DNA of 64,000 nucleotides from positions 1 to 64,000 of the forward strand of contig JAPLSA010000011.1 of assembly GCA_026398815.1 (NCBI GenBank), read 5' to 3'. Below are positions 16,983 through 28,217 of this stretch, in pieces (the first letter of the stretch is position 1; each line of letters opens with the position of its first letter). Below the pieces are notes generated by a model that was not told where the DNA came from, did not search any database, and was given only the letters and a program-made list of their open reading frames with translations. A program made the translations under genes and the position numbers. Source of the DNA: Gammaproteobacteria bacterium (GTDB lineage: Bacteria > Pseudomonadota > Gammaproteobacteria > Nevskiales > Nevskiaceae).

Positions 16983-19900
16983 AGGTCGCTATCGGCGGCG
17001 TCGGCATCGACGCTGTCGGCGTCGCGGATGCGGATCGTGCGGCTCATCAGCGCCCGCAGCGCCGCCGGCTTCACCGGCTTCGGCAGCCGCGCGTAACCGG
17101 CCGCCGCTGCGGCATTGCGGGCCGCTTCGGTCGGATCGGCGGTCAACACGATGGCCGGCACCGCCACACCCCAGCGCTGGCGCAGCGCGGCCATCAGCGT
17201 GATGCCGTCCGGCCCCTCGCCGAGGTGGAAATCGATCAGCGCCAGGTCCGGCACTTCCTCGCCGGCGGCAGCGCAGGCCTGCGCTTCCTCGGCGTTACGC
17301 GCGGTCACCACCCGGCAGCCCCAGCGGCCGAGCAGCGCGCGCAGCGCGTCGAGCGTGGCTTCCTCGTTGTCGAGACAGAACACCAGCCGGCCGTGCAGAC
17401 GATCGGTGGAGCGCGCCACCGGCGCCGGTCGCAGCGGCGCCACCGAGGCACGGTCGCCGACCGGCACCCGGATCGAGAAGCTGCTGCCGCGCCCGGGCAC
17501 CGAGCGCAGCTGCAGCCGGTGCTGCAGCAGCCGCGACAGGCGGTCGGCGATCGACAGTCCGAGCCCGAGGCCGTGGTCGAAATCCCGGCCCACTTCCAGC
17601 CGCCGGAACTCCTCGAAGATCTCCGGCTGACGTTCCGCCGGAATGCCCGGCCCGGTGTCGATGACGGCGATCTCCAGCGTGTCGCCGCGCCGCCGGCAGC
17701 CCAGCAGCACATGGCCGCTGCGGGTGTAGCGCACGGCGTTGGACAGGAAGTTCTGCAGGATCCGGCGCAGCAGCGCAGGATCGGTCTCGACGATCGCCGA
17801 CGACGGCACGAAGCGGAATTCCAGACCGCGCGCCCGGGCCAGCGCCGAGCACTCGTTGGCCAGCGGCGCCAGCACCCGGTCGACCGGGAAATGCTCGCGG
17901 CGCACCGGCTGGGCATCGGCATCGAGACGGGAGATGTCGAGCAGCGCGCTGATCAGGTTTTCCGCCGCGTGCAGCGCGCTTTCCACCTGCCCGACCACCC
18001 GCGCGGTGTCGGCCGGCACCGCGTCGCGGTCGATAGAGGTCACGAACAACCGTGCGGCGTTCAGCGGCTGCACCAGATCGTGAGTCACGGTGGCCAGGAA
18101 GCGCGACTTCGCCCGGTTGGCGCGCTCGGCAACACCGCGCGCTTCTTCGAGCGCGGCGGTGCGTTCCGACACGCGTTCCTCCAGCTGCTCGTTGACCACT
18201 TCCAGCGCCTGCTGGGCCTGCTTGTAAGCGGTGACGTCGGAATAGCTGGTGACATAGCCGCCGCCGCTCATCGGGCTGCCGCGCACCTCGATGACCCGGC
18301 CGTCCGGCATCAGGCGTTCGTGGCTGTTCGGCGTGCCGGCGCGCAGATGGGCGATGCGCCGCTCGACCTGGATGTCGATGTCGCCGGGGCCCAGCAGGCC
18401 GCGCTCGGCGTTGTAGCGGAACACCTCGGCGATCGGCCGGCCGACCTTGATCAGGCCGTCCGGGTAATCGAGCATTTCCAGATAGCGCCGATTCCAGCCG
18501 ACCAGGCACAGGTCCTTGTCGACCACCGACACGCCCTGCGACAGATGCTCCAGCGAGGCCCGCAGCAGTTCGCGGTTGAACTGGATCTCGTGCGCGGTCT
18601 CGTCGAGCAGGCGGATCACGTCCTCCAGTTGCATGTCGCGGCCGCCGAGTGCGGAACCGAGCACCAGGCGGGCGCTAGAGGCGCCGAGCGCGCCGGACAG
18701 CAGCAGCTCCACATGGCGGGCCTGCTCGGACGACACCCGGTCGTCCGGCTTCGGCGCCGGCCGGCCGAGCCGGCGGGCGTGCAGTTCCAGCTCGCTGCGC
18801 GCGCGGTCGGCGCCGAAGAAGCGCTCCAGCAGCACCACCAGATCGCCGACGGTGGCCGCGATGCGGGTCGGCGATTCGCGCACCGCGCGCACCGCCGACG
18901 GCACGTCGAGGAAGCGGCCGGCCTGCAGGCGCTCGCGCAGCCCGGCCTTGAACGCCAGCGGCACCAGCAGGTAGGCCAGCGTGTTGACGCCGAGGCTCCA
19001 CAGCGTGCCGTGGGTGATGTCGTCGACGCCGCTCAGGCCGAACAGCGCCTGCGGCCGCAGCCAGGCCAGGCCGAACGGCCCTTCGGCGAGCAGCGCGCTG
19101 TTGCCGGTGGCCAGCAGCGCCGGCAGCAGCAAGGTGTAGGCCCACAGGCCGAAGCCGAGCAGCAGGCCGGCCTGGGCGCCGGCGCGGGTGCCGCCGCGCC
19201 AGACCACGCCGCCGACGATCGCCGGCGCGAACTGCGCCACCGCCGCGAACGACAGCAGGCCGATCGCGGTCAGCGAGCCGATGCCGGTGTAGATCCGGTA
19301 GTACAGGTAGGCGGCGGCGATGATGGCGACGATCGCGGTGCGGCGGATGTTCTTGATCAGCCGCGACAGATCGCCGCCGGCATCGATCCGGAAGCGCCTG
19401 GAACGCAGCACGGCCGGCAGCACCAGTTCGTTGGAGATCATCGTCGATAGCGCGATGGTTTCGACGATCACCATGCTGGTGGCCGCCGAGAAGCCGCCGA
19501 GATAGGCGATCAGCGCCAGCCCGCCGTGAGCCTGCGACAGCGGCAGCGCCAGCACGAAGGTGTCGCCGGCGGCGCCGGGCGGCAGGCGGTCGAGCCCGGC
19601 GGCGGCGATCGGCAGCACGAAGACGCTGATCGCCAGCAGGAACAGCGGAAACACCCAGCGGGCGCGCCGGAGATCGCCGGGCGTGGCGTTCTCTACGACC
19701 GCGACATGGAACTGCCGGGGCAGGCACAGCACGGCGGCGGCGGCCAGCAGCGTCTGCGCGGCGAAGCCGGCCTGCCAGCGGCCGTCGCGCTGGTCGGCCT
19801 GGGCATCGAGCCGCGCCAGCGCGTGGGCCCAGGCATCGCCGAAGCCGTCGTAGAGCTGGTAGCAGACGAACAGGCCGACGGCGAGAAAGGCCAGCAGCTT

Positions 19901-20518
19901 GATCATCGACTCGAAGGCGATCGCCAGCACCATGCCGTGGTGGTTCTCGCTGGCCACCACCTGGCGGGTGCCGAACAGGATCGCGAAGCCGGCCAGCAGC
20001 GCGGCGACGAACAGCGCGCCGTTGTCGAACACCCGGTCATCGACCGGCGCCGTGCCGCTGCCGTGCGCCAGCAGTTCGAAGCCGAAGGCCACCGCCTTCA
20101 GCTGCAGCGCGATGTACGGCACCACGCCGAGCACTGCCACCACGGTGACGAACATCGCCAGCCGCTGGTTGCGGCCGTAGCGGGCGCCGATGAAGTCGGC
20201 GATCGAGGTGATGTTGTGGCGCTTGCTGATCTCGATCAGCCGGGCGACGAAGCCGCCGGCCAGCAGGAAGACCAGCATCGGGCCGAGATAGATCGGCAGG
20301 AAATCCCAGCCGCTGGACGCCGCCCGGCCCACCGCGCCGTAGAACGTCCACGACGTGGCGTAGACACCGAGCGCGAGGCTGTAGGTCCACGGCTTGGCGC
20401 GCAGGGTGACCCGCAGCGGCGGCCGGACCCGGGCCTGGCGATCGCCGACGGCGGCGATCGCGAACAGCACGGCGACATAGATCGCCGAGATCAGGAACAG
20501 CGACCAGACCTCGAGCAT
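16955..20518 (-). CDS. crbS: Transporter-fused hybrid histidine kinase, CrbS/MxtR-like
   Basis: A protein of 1187 residues from the ATG at 20518 (MLEVWSLFLISAIYVAVLF). The first half is a sodium:solute symporter (SLC5) domain with about 13 helices (KRHNITSIADFIGARYGRNQRLA). Then come a PAS domain (LCLVGWNRRYLEMLDYPDG), a coiled coil, a HisKA domain with His813 (VTHDLVQPLNAARLF), an ATPase domain (NAVRYTRSGH, DTGPGIP, GLGLGLSIADRL) and a C-terminal receiver with Asp1096. This order is that of CrbS/MxtR, the sensor for acetate use. Its neighbours (response regulator, actP, acs) fit. Signal recognition by the transporter part is inference. Confidence 0.88.
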   Translation of the reverse strand: MLEVWSLFLISAIYVAVLFAIAAVGDRQARVRPPLRVTLRAKPWTYSLALGVYATSWTFYGAVGRAASSGWDFLPIYLGPMLVFLLAGGFVARLIEISKRHNITSIADFIGARYGRNQRLAMFVTVVAVLGVVPYIALQLKAVAFGFELLAHGSGTAPVDDRVFDNGALFVAALLAGFAILFGTRQVVASENHHGMVLAIAFESMIKLLAFLAVGLFVCYQLYDGFGDAWAHALARLDAQADQRDGRWQAGFAAQTLLAAAAVLCLPRQFHVAVVENATPGDLRRARWVFPLFLLAISVFVLPIAAAGLDRLPPGAAGDTFVLALPLSQAHGGLALIAYLGGFSAATSMVIVETIALSTMISNELVLPAVLRSRRFRIDAGGDLSRLIKNIRRTAIVAIIAAAYLYYRIYTGIGSLTAIGLLSFAAVAQFAPAIVGGVVWRGGTRAGAQAGLLLGFGLWAYTLLLPALLATGNSALLAEGPFGLAWLRPQALFGLSGVDDITHGTLWSLGVNTLAYLLVPLAFKAGLRERLQAGRFLDVPSAVRAVRESPTRIAATVGDLVVLLERFFGADRARSELELHARRLGRPAPKPDDRVSSEQARHVELLLSGALGASSARLVLGSALGGRDMQLEDVIRLLDETAHEIQFNRELLRASLEHLSQGVSVVDKDLCLVGWNRRYLEMLDYPDGLIKVGRPIAEVFRYNAERGLLGPGDIDIQVERRIAHLRAGTPNSHERLMPDGRVIEVRGSPMSGGGYVTSYSDVTAYKQAQQALEVVNEQLEERVSERTAALEEARGVAERANRAKSRFLATVTHDLVQPLNAARLFVTSIDRDAVPADTARVVGQVESALHAAENLISALLDISRLDADAQPVRREHFPVDRVLAPLANECSALARARGLEFRFVPSSAIVETDPALLRRILQNFLSNAVRYTRSGHVLLGCRRRGDTLEIAVIDTGPGIPAERQPEIFEEFRRLEVGRDFDHGLGLGLSIADRLSRLLQHRLQLRSVPGRGSSFSIRVPVGDRASVAPLRPAPVARSTDRLHGRLVFCLDNEEATLDALRALLGRWGCRVVTARNAEEAQACAAAGEEVPDLALIDFHLGEGPDGITLMAALRQRWGVAVPAIVLTADPTEAARNAAAAAGYARLPKPVKPAALRALMSRTIRIRDADSVDADAADSDLQSSSPMSD

Positions 20519-20610
20519 CCCGGCGTCTCCCGCGCCGGACCCGCTGCCGGCAGCTGCCGGCCAGCATAAGCCAGCGACCACACCGGTTCAGGCACCGTTG
20601 CCGGGCCTGC

Positions 20611-20653
20611 GACCAAAGTCCGGGGGCGGGATCGCCCCGCTTAGACCAACGTC
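20611..20653 (+). promoter_or_regulatory. Two GACCAANGTC boxes before DUF485-actP
   Basis: GACCAAAGTC (20611-20620) and GACCAACGTC (20644-20653) are 33 nt apart, about three helical turns, in the interval between crbS and the DUF485-actP operon. They match the box at 16231. The spacing on one DNA face suits an activator upstream of a promoter. Confidence 0.5.
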
Positions 20654-20732
20654 GCATGGAGGCCGCCCGGCATCGCCGATAGGCTCGCCTCACAGCATCG
20701 CAGCACCCACGATGCACGTGCGAGGAGAGACC

Positions 20733-21092
20733 ATGACAACAACAATCAACCAGGCCCGCGACGGCGTCGAAGCGTCAGGCGGCGTCACCGTCGCGCCGGA
20801 CATCCTGCGCATCCTGAACAGCGCCGCGTTCGTCGAGCTGCGCGCCCGCCGGCGGCGCTTCTCGGCGATCCTGACGGTGCTGATGCTGACCATCTACTAC
20901 GGCTTCATCCTGGCCATCGCCTTCGCGCCGCACTGGCTGGCGGTGCCGATCGACGGCGTGATCACGGTCGGCATCCCGCTCGGCCTCGGCGTGATCCTGT
21001 CGGCGATCGTGCTGACCGGCATCTACGTGCGCCGCGCCAACGGCGAATTCGATGCGCTGACCGCGCAGGCGATCCAGGGAGCGCGCCCATGA
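20733..21092 (+). CDS. DUF485 membrane protein
   Basis: A protein of 119 residues from the ATG at 20733, with AGGAGAG 4-10 nt upstream; the in-frame extension to 20598 is non-conserved. It matches DUF485 ([35 protein letters not shown]) with two membrane helices. DUF485 genes usually precede actP, as here, where the genes overlap by 4 nt. It probably helps the symporter or its insertion. Confidence 0.92.
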   Translation: MTTTINQARDGVEASGGVTVAPDILRILNSAAFVELRARRRRFSAILTVLMLTIYYGFILAIAFAPHWLAVPIDGVITVGIPLGLGVILSAIVLTGIYVRRANGEFDALTAQAIQGARP

Positions 21093-22759
21093 GCCGCTTG
21101 ATCACCCGGACGGCGGCGGTTGCCGCGCTGCTGAGCCCGCTGGCCGCCGTGGCCGCCGCGCTGGAAGGCCAGGCCGAGAAGCAGAGCCTGAACCTGACCG
21201 CGATCCTGATGTTCCTGGCCTTCGTCGCCGCCACGCTCGGCATCACCTACTGGGCCGCCCGGCGCACCCAGTCGCGGGCCGATTTCTACACCGCCGGCGG
21301 CGGCATCACCGGTTTCCAGAATGGCCTGGCGATTGCCGGCGACTACATGTCGGCGGCTTCCTTTCTCGGCATCTCGGCGCTGGTGTTCGGCTCCGGCTTC
21401 GACGGGCTGATCTACTCGATCGGCTTTCTGGTCGGCTGGCCGGTAATCATGTTCCTGATCGCCGAACGGCTGCGGAATCTCGGCAAGTTCACCTTCGCCG
21501 ACGTCGCCAGCTACCGGCTGGACCAGCTGGCGATCCGCAAGCTGGCGGCCGCCGGCACCCTGATCACCGTGGCCTTCTACCTGATCGCCCAGATGGTCGG
21601 CGCCGGCCAGCTGATCAAGCTGCTGTTCGGCCTCGACTACAACATTGCCGTGGTGCTGGTCGGCGTGCTGATGATCGTCTACGTCACTTTCGGCGGCATG
21701 CTGGCGACCACCTGGGTGCAGATCATCAAGGCGATGCTGCTGCTCGGCGGCGCCAGCTTCATGGCCTTCATGGTGATGCGCCATGTCGGCTTCTCGGTGG
21801 AGACGCTGTTCGAGCAGGCCACCGCCGCCCACAAGGACGGGCTGGCGATCATGGCACCCGGCAAGCTGGTCAAGGACCCGGTGTCGGCGATCTCGCTGGG
21901 CCTGGCGCTGATGTTCGGCACCGCTGGCCTGCCGCACATCCTGATGCGCTTCTTCACCGTGAAGAACGCCGTCGAGGCTCGCAAGAGCGTGTTCTACGCG
22001 ACCGGCTTCATCGGCTACTTCTACATCCTGACCTTCATCATCGGCTTCGGCGCCATCGTGCTGGTCGGCACCAACACGTTCTATCTCGACACGGCATCGC
22101 CGCAGGGGGGCCTGCGCGGCGGCAGCAACATGGCGGCCATCCACCTGGCCCACGCGGTCGGCGGCGATGTCTTCCTCGGCTTCATCTCGGCGGTGGCCTT
22201 CGCGACCATCCTCGCCGTGGTCGCCGGGCTGACGCTGTCCGGCGCCACGGCGGTGTCGAACGATCTCTACGCCCACGTGTTCAAGCGCGGCAAGGCCAAC
22301 GAGCAGGACGAGATCCGGGTGTCGAAGTACGCCACCGTCGCGCTCGGCATCCTCGCCATCGTGCTCGGCATCGCCTTCGAAAAGCAGAACGTCGCCTTCA
22401 TGGTCGGGCTGGCCTTCGCGATCGCCGCCAGCGCCAACTTCCCGATCCTGCTGCTGTCGATGGTCTGGCGCGGCCTGACCACCCGAGGTGCGCTGCTCGG
22501 CGGCAGCCTGGGCCTGCTGTCGGCCGTGAGCCTGACGGTGCTGGGCCCGGCCGTCTGGGTGAAGGTGCTCGGCCACGACAGCCCGGTGTTCCCGTACGAC
22601 GCACCGGCGCTCTTCTCGATGAGCCTTGCCTTCTTCGGCTGCTGGATCGGCTCGGTCACCGACCGAAGTGCGAGAGCCAGGATCGAGAAAGGCCGATACA
22701 CCGAACAACTGGTCCGCGCCGAAACCGGCTACGGCGCGACCGGCGCAGCCAGCCACTGA
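21089..22759 (+). CDS. actP: Cation/acetate symporter ActP
   Basis: A sodium:solute symporter of 556 residues with an N-terminal signal-like helix and about 13 further helices. [40 protein letters not shown] and [16 protein letters not shown] are ActP hallmarks. It imports acetate and related short-chain carboxylates across the inner membrane. It is translationally coupled to DUF485 and followed by a terminator and then acs. Confidence 0.95.
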   Translation: MSRLITRTAAVAALLSPLAAVAAALEGQAEKQSLNLTAILMFLAFVAATLGITYWAARRTQSRADFYTAGGGITGFQNGLAIAGDYMSAASFLGISALVFGSGFDGLIYSIGFLVGWPVIMFLIAERLRNLGKFTFADVASYRLDQLAIRKLAAAGTLITVAFYLIAQMVGAGQLIKLLFGLDYNIAVVLVGVLMIVYVTFGGMLATTWVQIIKAMLLLGGASFMAFMVMRHVGFSVETLFEQATAAHKDGLAIMAPGKLVKDPVSAISLGLALMFGTAGLPHILMRFFTVKNAVEARKSVFYATGFIGYFYILTFIIGFGAIVLVGTNTFYLDTASPQGGLRGGSNMAAIHLAHAVGGDVFLGFISAVAFATILAVVAGLTLSGATAVSNDLYAHVFKRGKANEQDEIRVSKYATVALGILAIVLGIAFEKQNVAFMVGLAFAIAASANFPILLLSMVWRGLTTRGALLGGSLGLLSAVSLTVLGPAVWVKVLGHDSPVFPYDAPALFSMSLAFFGCWIGSVTDRSARARIEKGRYTEQLVRAETGYGATGAASH

Positions 22760-22768
22760 AACCGAAAT

Positions 22769-22786
22769 GCCCGCCCACCGGCGGGC
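22769..22786 (+). terminator. Terminator after actP
   Basis: GCCCGCC and GGCGGGC form a 7-bp stem with a CACC loop, followed by CTTT. The stem starts 9 nt after the actP stop. Confidence 0.65.
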
Positions 22787-22858
22787 CTTTCGCGTTCCGG
22801 GAGCTTGCCTGCAAGAACCGGGCGCGATGTTTGCTTTAGCGCCGCACCGCCATCAAGG

Positions 22859-22878
22859 GTGTGCCGTCACTGGCACAC
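22859..22878 (+). promoter_or_regulatory. Palindrome upstream of acs
   Basis: GTGTGCC and GGCACAC form a perfect 7-bp inverted repeat around GTCACT, 56 nt before the acs start. No T-run follows, so it looks more like a protein-binding site or leader hairpin than a terminator. Confidence 0.45.
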
Positions 22879-22934
22879 TCCGGCCGGAGGAGACACCCCC
22901 GCTCAAGGGGCAATGACTACGAGGATGAAAAACA

Positions 22935-24914
<1,980 letters not shown>

Positions 24915-24943
24915 CACGCGGCAGCAACACGGTTCGCTTCACA

Positions 24944-24975
24944 AAAACGGCGCCCTCGGGCGCCGTTTTCTTTTG
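24944..24975 (+). terminator. Strong intrinsic terminator after acs
   Basis: AAAACGGCGCC and GGCGCCGTTTT form an 11-bp stem (24944-24954 with 24959-24969), closed further by a C-G pair, followed by TTTTCTTTT. It ends the acs transcript 30 nt after the stop codon. Confidence 0.9.
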
Positions 24976-25057
24976 CCGCTGTCAGATCGTCTTCAGGTGC
25001 GCGGACGGCGACCCATCGCGGCAGCGACGGCACGCCTGACGGACCGCCGCAGGGTCA

Positions 25058-25507
25058 TCAACGCTGGGGCGCTTCCGACTTCTTGTCGAGAATGCGCGTC
25101 AGGTTGACTTCAATCCAATCGGCCAACGCGCAGACTTTCTCGGCCACTTCATGGCCAAGCTCGGTCAGGCTGTATTCGACGTGCGGCGGCACGACATCGA
25201 ATGCGACACGGTTGATCAAGCCGTCGCCTTCCAGCCATTGCAGGGTCTGCGTCAGCATCCGCTCGCTCACGCCGCCGATGGAACGGCGCAGTTCGCTGAA
25301 TCGATGCGTCCTGCTCTGCAGAACGATCAGCACAAGCACGCCCCAGCGACTGGTGACGTGCTTCAGGATTTCCTGGGACGGGCATTCGCTTGCCAGGACA
25401 TTGCCTCGTTGCGCCGACAGCACGGTTCCGCGTCGGGACTGCTTCTTCGCCAGATAGCGCGAGTGCGTTGCGGTGTCCGCCGATGGCGCGGGGATACTTA
25501 CTTTCAT
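25058..25507 (-). CDS. HxlR-family transcriptional regulator
   Basis: A protein of 149 residues. The HxlR winged helix is seen at SRWGVLVLIVLQSRTHRFSELRRSIGGVSERMLTQTLQWLE and PHVEYSLTELG, with a cysteine in SECPSQEIL. It has a 40-residue basic N-terminal extension, so a later start is possible. It is divergent from the FadL-type porin, separated by about 100 nt, and may control it. Confidence 0.88.
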   Translation of the reverse strand: MKVSIPAPSADTATHSRYLAKKQSRRGTVLSAQRGNVLASECPSQEILKHVTSRWGVLVLIVLQSRTHRFSELRRSIGGVSERMLTQTLQWLEGDGLINRVAFDVVPPHVEYSLTELGHEVAEKVCALADWIEVNLTRILDKKSEAPQR

Positions 25508-25610
25508 GTGTGTACTTCCGAAAAGTGGGTGCCCAACGTAGATTCGCCAGCATATCGGGTGCCGTCGCGAATGCCGATCCCTCCATCATCCACACGCTGC
25601 CAATTTGATC

Positions 25611-26951
25611 ATGATCGCCAACACGCGACGCCTCGGCCGTACGCTCTCCATGGCAATGCCGCTCCTCGCTGCAGTGGCCTCGCTGCCCGCAACAGCGGGC
25701 GGCGGCTACTTCATCCTGGGATACGGACCCATGGCAGGCCAATCCGCCGGCACTGCAACCGCCATCGGCTTCGACGGTTTTGCCGGTGCCAGCAACCCCG
25801 CCAAACTGGCGATGGCGGACGATCGTCTGGATGTGGACGTGCTGCTGTTCAATCCGTACCGCCGCATTTCGCGTTCCGGCGCAATTGACCCGGACTACGA
25901 CTTCACCACTACCAGCAAGAATGGCCTCTTCATCCTGCCAGAAGCCGGCTACGCCCATCGCATCAACGATCGCCTCAGCTGGGGCGTATCGCTCTACGGC
26001 AACGGCGGCCTGAACACCGAGTATCCCGGCGACACCGGCGTTCCCGGCAGCAACCGGAATCCGGCCGCATGCGGGGATCGCCCCGGCAACTTCTTTGGCG
26101 GCTGCGGCAAGCTGGGCTTCGACCTGTCGCAGATCATCCTTGCGCCGACGCTGGCCTGGACCTTCAGGCCCAATTACAGCGTCGGGATTGCACCGCTGCT
26201 GGCATTGCAGCGTTTCAAGGCCTACGGCCTGCAGGCCTTTCAAGGCATCTCGGCGAGCCCCGAGCAGGTGACCAACAATGGCTACGCGTCGTCGTTCGGA
26301 GCGGGCGTCCGTGTTGGCCTGTTCGGCCGCGTCACGCCATGGCTCGATCTGGGTGCCGCCTATTCGACGAAGGTCTATTTCCAGAACCTGGACGAGTATC
26401 GCGGCTTAATCGCCGGCCAGGGCTCATTCGACATCCCGGCCAATTTCAGCCTAGGTTTCGGGGCCAGGCCCGTCACTGGCGTCACCATCGGCGGCGATGT
26501 CCAGCACATCCTGTTCAACAAGATTCCGGCGCTCGCGAATGGTGTCGCCAATTCGGTGATCAATCCACCGAACGATGCCTTCGGTTCCCCCAACGGCTCG
26601 GGTTTCCACTGGCGCGGCGTCACCACCTACAGGCTGGCGGTGGAATGGGCGGCGACGCAGCGGCTCACGTTGCGGATGGGCGGTGCTTACGGACGGCATC
26701 CGACCCGAGGAACCGATGCCAACTCCGTCAGCCTCAATCTGTTCGCGCCGAGCGCGCGGTGGCAAGCGACGCTGGGCGGCACGTTTGCGATCTCTCAGAA
26801 AAGCGACGTACATCTCGCCTATGGCCGCTACCTGGACAGCAAGGTCAAAGGCCAATCGGCCACTGACGCGCTGGGGATCGGCGGCGAAGAATCGATCAAT
26901 CCCCACGTCAACACGCTGCTGCTCGGGTACTCGCGGCATTTCGGAAAGTAG
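25611..26951 (+). CDS. FadL/OmpP1-type outer-membrane porin
   Basis: A protein of 446 residues from the ATG at 25611; an in-frame TTG at 25605 is less likely and no strong ribosome site is seen. A signal peptide ends near SLPATAGG. GQSAGTATAIGFDGFAGASNPAKLAM is a FadL-type hatch region, and a long barrel follows, ending LLGYSRHFGK. FadL-family porins carry long-chain fatty acids or hydrophobic compounds across the outer membrane; the cargo here is unknown. The acyl-CoA dehydrogenase and wax ester synthase nearby fit a lipid diet. Confidence 0.8.
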   Translation: MIANTRRLGRTLSMAMPLLAAVASLPATAGGGYFILGYGPMAGQSAGTATAIGFDGFAGASNPAKLAMADDRLDVDVLLFNPYRRISRSGAIDPDYDFTTTSKNGLFILPEAGYAHRINDRLSWGVSLYGNGGLNTEYPGDTGVPGSNRNPAACGDRPGNFFGGCGKLGFDLSQIILAPTLAWTFRPNYSVGIAPLLALQRFKAYGLQAFQGISASPEQVTNNGYASSFGAGVRVGLFGRVTPWLDLGAAYSTKVYFQNLDEYRGLIAGQGSFDIPANFSLGFGARPVTGVTIGGDVQHILFNKIPALANGVANSVINPPNDAFGSPNGSGFHWRGVTTYRLAVEWAATQRLTLRMGGAYGRHPTRGTDANSVSLNLFAPSARWQATLGGTFAISQKSDVHLAYGRYLDSKVKGQSATDALGIGGEESINPHVNTLLLGYSRHFGK

Positions 26952-27020
26952 GCGCACGCTCGGCAGCGTTCCGGACTTCAGGGCCTGCCGAACGCCCGCA
27001 GCAACAGGAGCTCGTCCCGG

Positions 27021-28022
27021 TTATCGGCCAGTTCGATCTTGTTGACCTGCATCCGCGATCGGATCGACCGGGCGCACCGCCGCCGCGCTGCGCCGGAATT
27101 CTCCGGCCGACACGCCATGCCGCTTCTGGAACACCCGGCAGAAGCTCGACAGGTCGTTGAAACCCCAGCGGCTGGCGATCCGGGAAATCGGCAGCTGCGC
27201 CTGGGCCGGGTCCATCAGGTCGCGCTGGCAGCGCTCCAGACGCCGCTCCATGACCATCTTCGAGAACGACAGGCCCTGGTCCTCGAACAGCTTGTGCAGG
27301 TAGCGCGGCGAGATGCGGAAGCGCGCCGCCACGCTGTTCACGCCGAGCCCCGGATCGGCGATCCGCGCGGCGACATGGGCGGCGATGGCATCGCGCAAGC
27401 CCTGCTGGACCGCCGCCCGGCCACGGTCGGCGGTGTCGACCGTAGCCCCGAGCGCGATCGACAGCAGGTTGCCCAGCGTGTCGATCATGGTCTGCTGGGC
27501 CGCCAGCGGAATGGCTTCCGAGCACTGCATCAGCGAGCGCATGTAGGTGCCGGCGACCGAGCCCAGCGCGCCGTCATCGTGCAGGCGCACGGCGGTGGCT
27601 TCGCGCGGCGCCTGCAGCCGCGGCATCAGCAGTTGCCGGGGCAGGCGGATGCACAGGATCCGCCAGTCCTCGAAAGCCAGCTCGTAGCTGCGGGTGGTAT
27701 CGACGATGTAGAAATCGCCCGGCTGCACCAGCGCTTCGCGGCCGTCCTGACGCACCACGCAGCGGCCTTCGAGCTGCAGGTTGGCGAAGAAGTACTCGCT
27801 GGGGTTGCGGCGGATCTCGCGCGCCCGGCGGAACACGGTCTGCGCGCGCGAGCGGACCTCGGAGACGGTCACATCGAGCAGGTCCTTGCTGGCCACGCGG
27901 CTTTCGAAACGGCCGACGGCATCGGCTACCGGGTCCAGCGCGGTGAACGCTTCGCACAGCACTTCGCGCCAGTAGGGGTACTGCTCGGCCGGCGGCCGGT
28001 CCTCGGTGGTCCAGGTGCGCAT
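27021..28022 (-). CDS. AraC-family transcriptional regulator
   Basis: A protein of 333 residues from the ATG at 28022 (MRTWTTEDRPPAEQYPYWRE). The N-terminal part is an AraC-binding-like cupin domain (VQPGDFYIVDTTRSYELAF). The C-terminal double HTH is NSVAARFRISPRYLHKLFEDQG and ISRIASRWGFNDLSSFCRVFQKRHG. Relatives of the FeaR/NphR kind sense aromatic compounds; the ligand is unknown. It is divergent from an acyl-CoA dehydrogenase gene, its probable target. Confidence 0.9.
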   Translation of the reverse strand: MRTWTTEDRPPAEQYPYWREVLCEAFTALDPVADAVGRFESRVASKDLLDVTVSEVRSRAQTVFRRAREIRRNPSEYFFANLQLEGRCVVRQDGREALVQPGDFYIVDTTRSYELAFEDWRILCIRLPRQLLMPRLQAPREATAVRLHDDGALGSVAGTYMRSLMQCSEAIPLAAQQTMIDTLGNLLSIALGATVDTADRGRAAVQQGLRDAIAAHVAARIADPGLGVNSVAARFRISPRYLHKLFEDQGLSFSKMVMERRLERCQRDLMDPAQAQLPISRIASRWGFNDLSSFCRVFQKRHGVSAGEFRRSAAAVRPVDPIADAGQQDRTGR

Positions 28023-28217
28023 CGGTGCCGCCTCCCGCTCGGTCGCTCGGTCCTGCTCAGGATCATACGTCCGCGATGCCGCACGATCCCTGCCAGGGGC
28101 GCGCCCGCAGGCCGTGCGCGAACCGTCAATTCGGCGGTCGGAATCGGTCAATCCGGCGCTTGCCGCCGCGCGTAAGCTCGAATCACCCCGCGCAACCACG
28201 ATCAAGGAACGCCCACG

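Noticed and set aside
16661-19450. A 929-codon open frame on the plus strand
   Set aside because: It is antisense to the sensor kinase, which has clear domains in its own frame. The plus-strand product is low-complexity.
22859-22878. Terminator before acs
   Set aside because: No U-run follows the stem, and a better terminator already lies right after actP at 22769.
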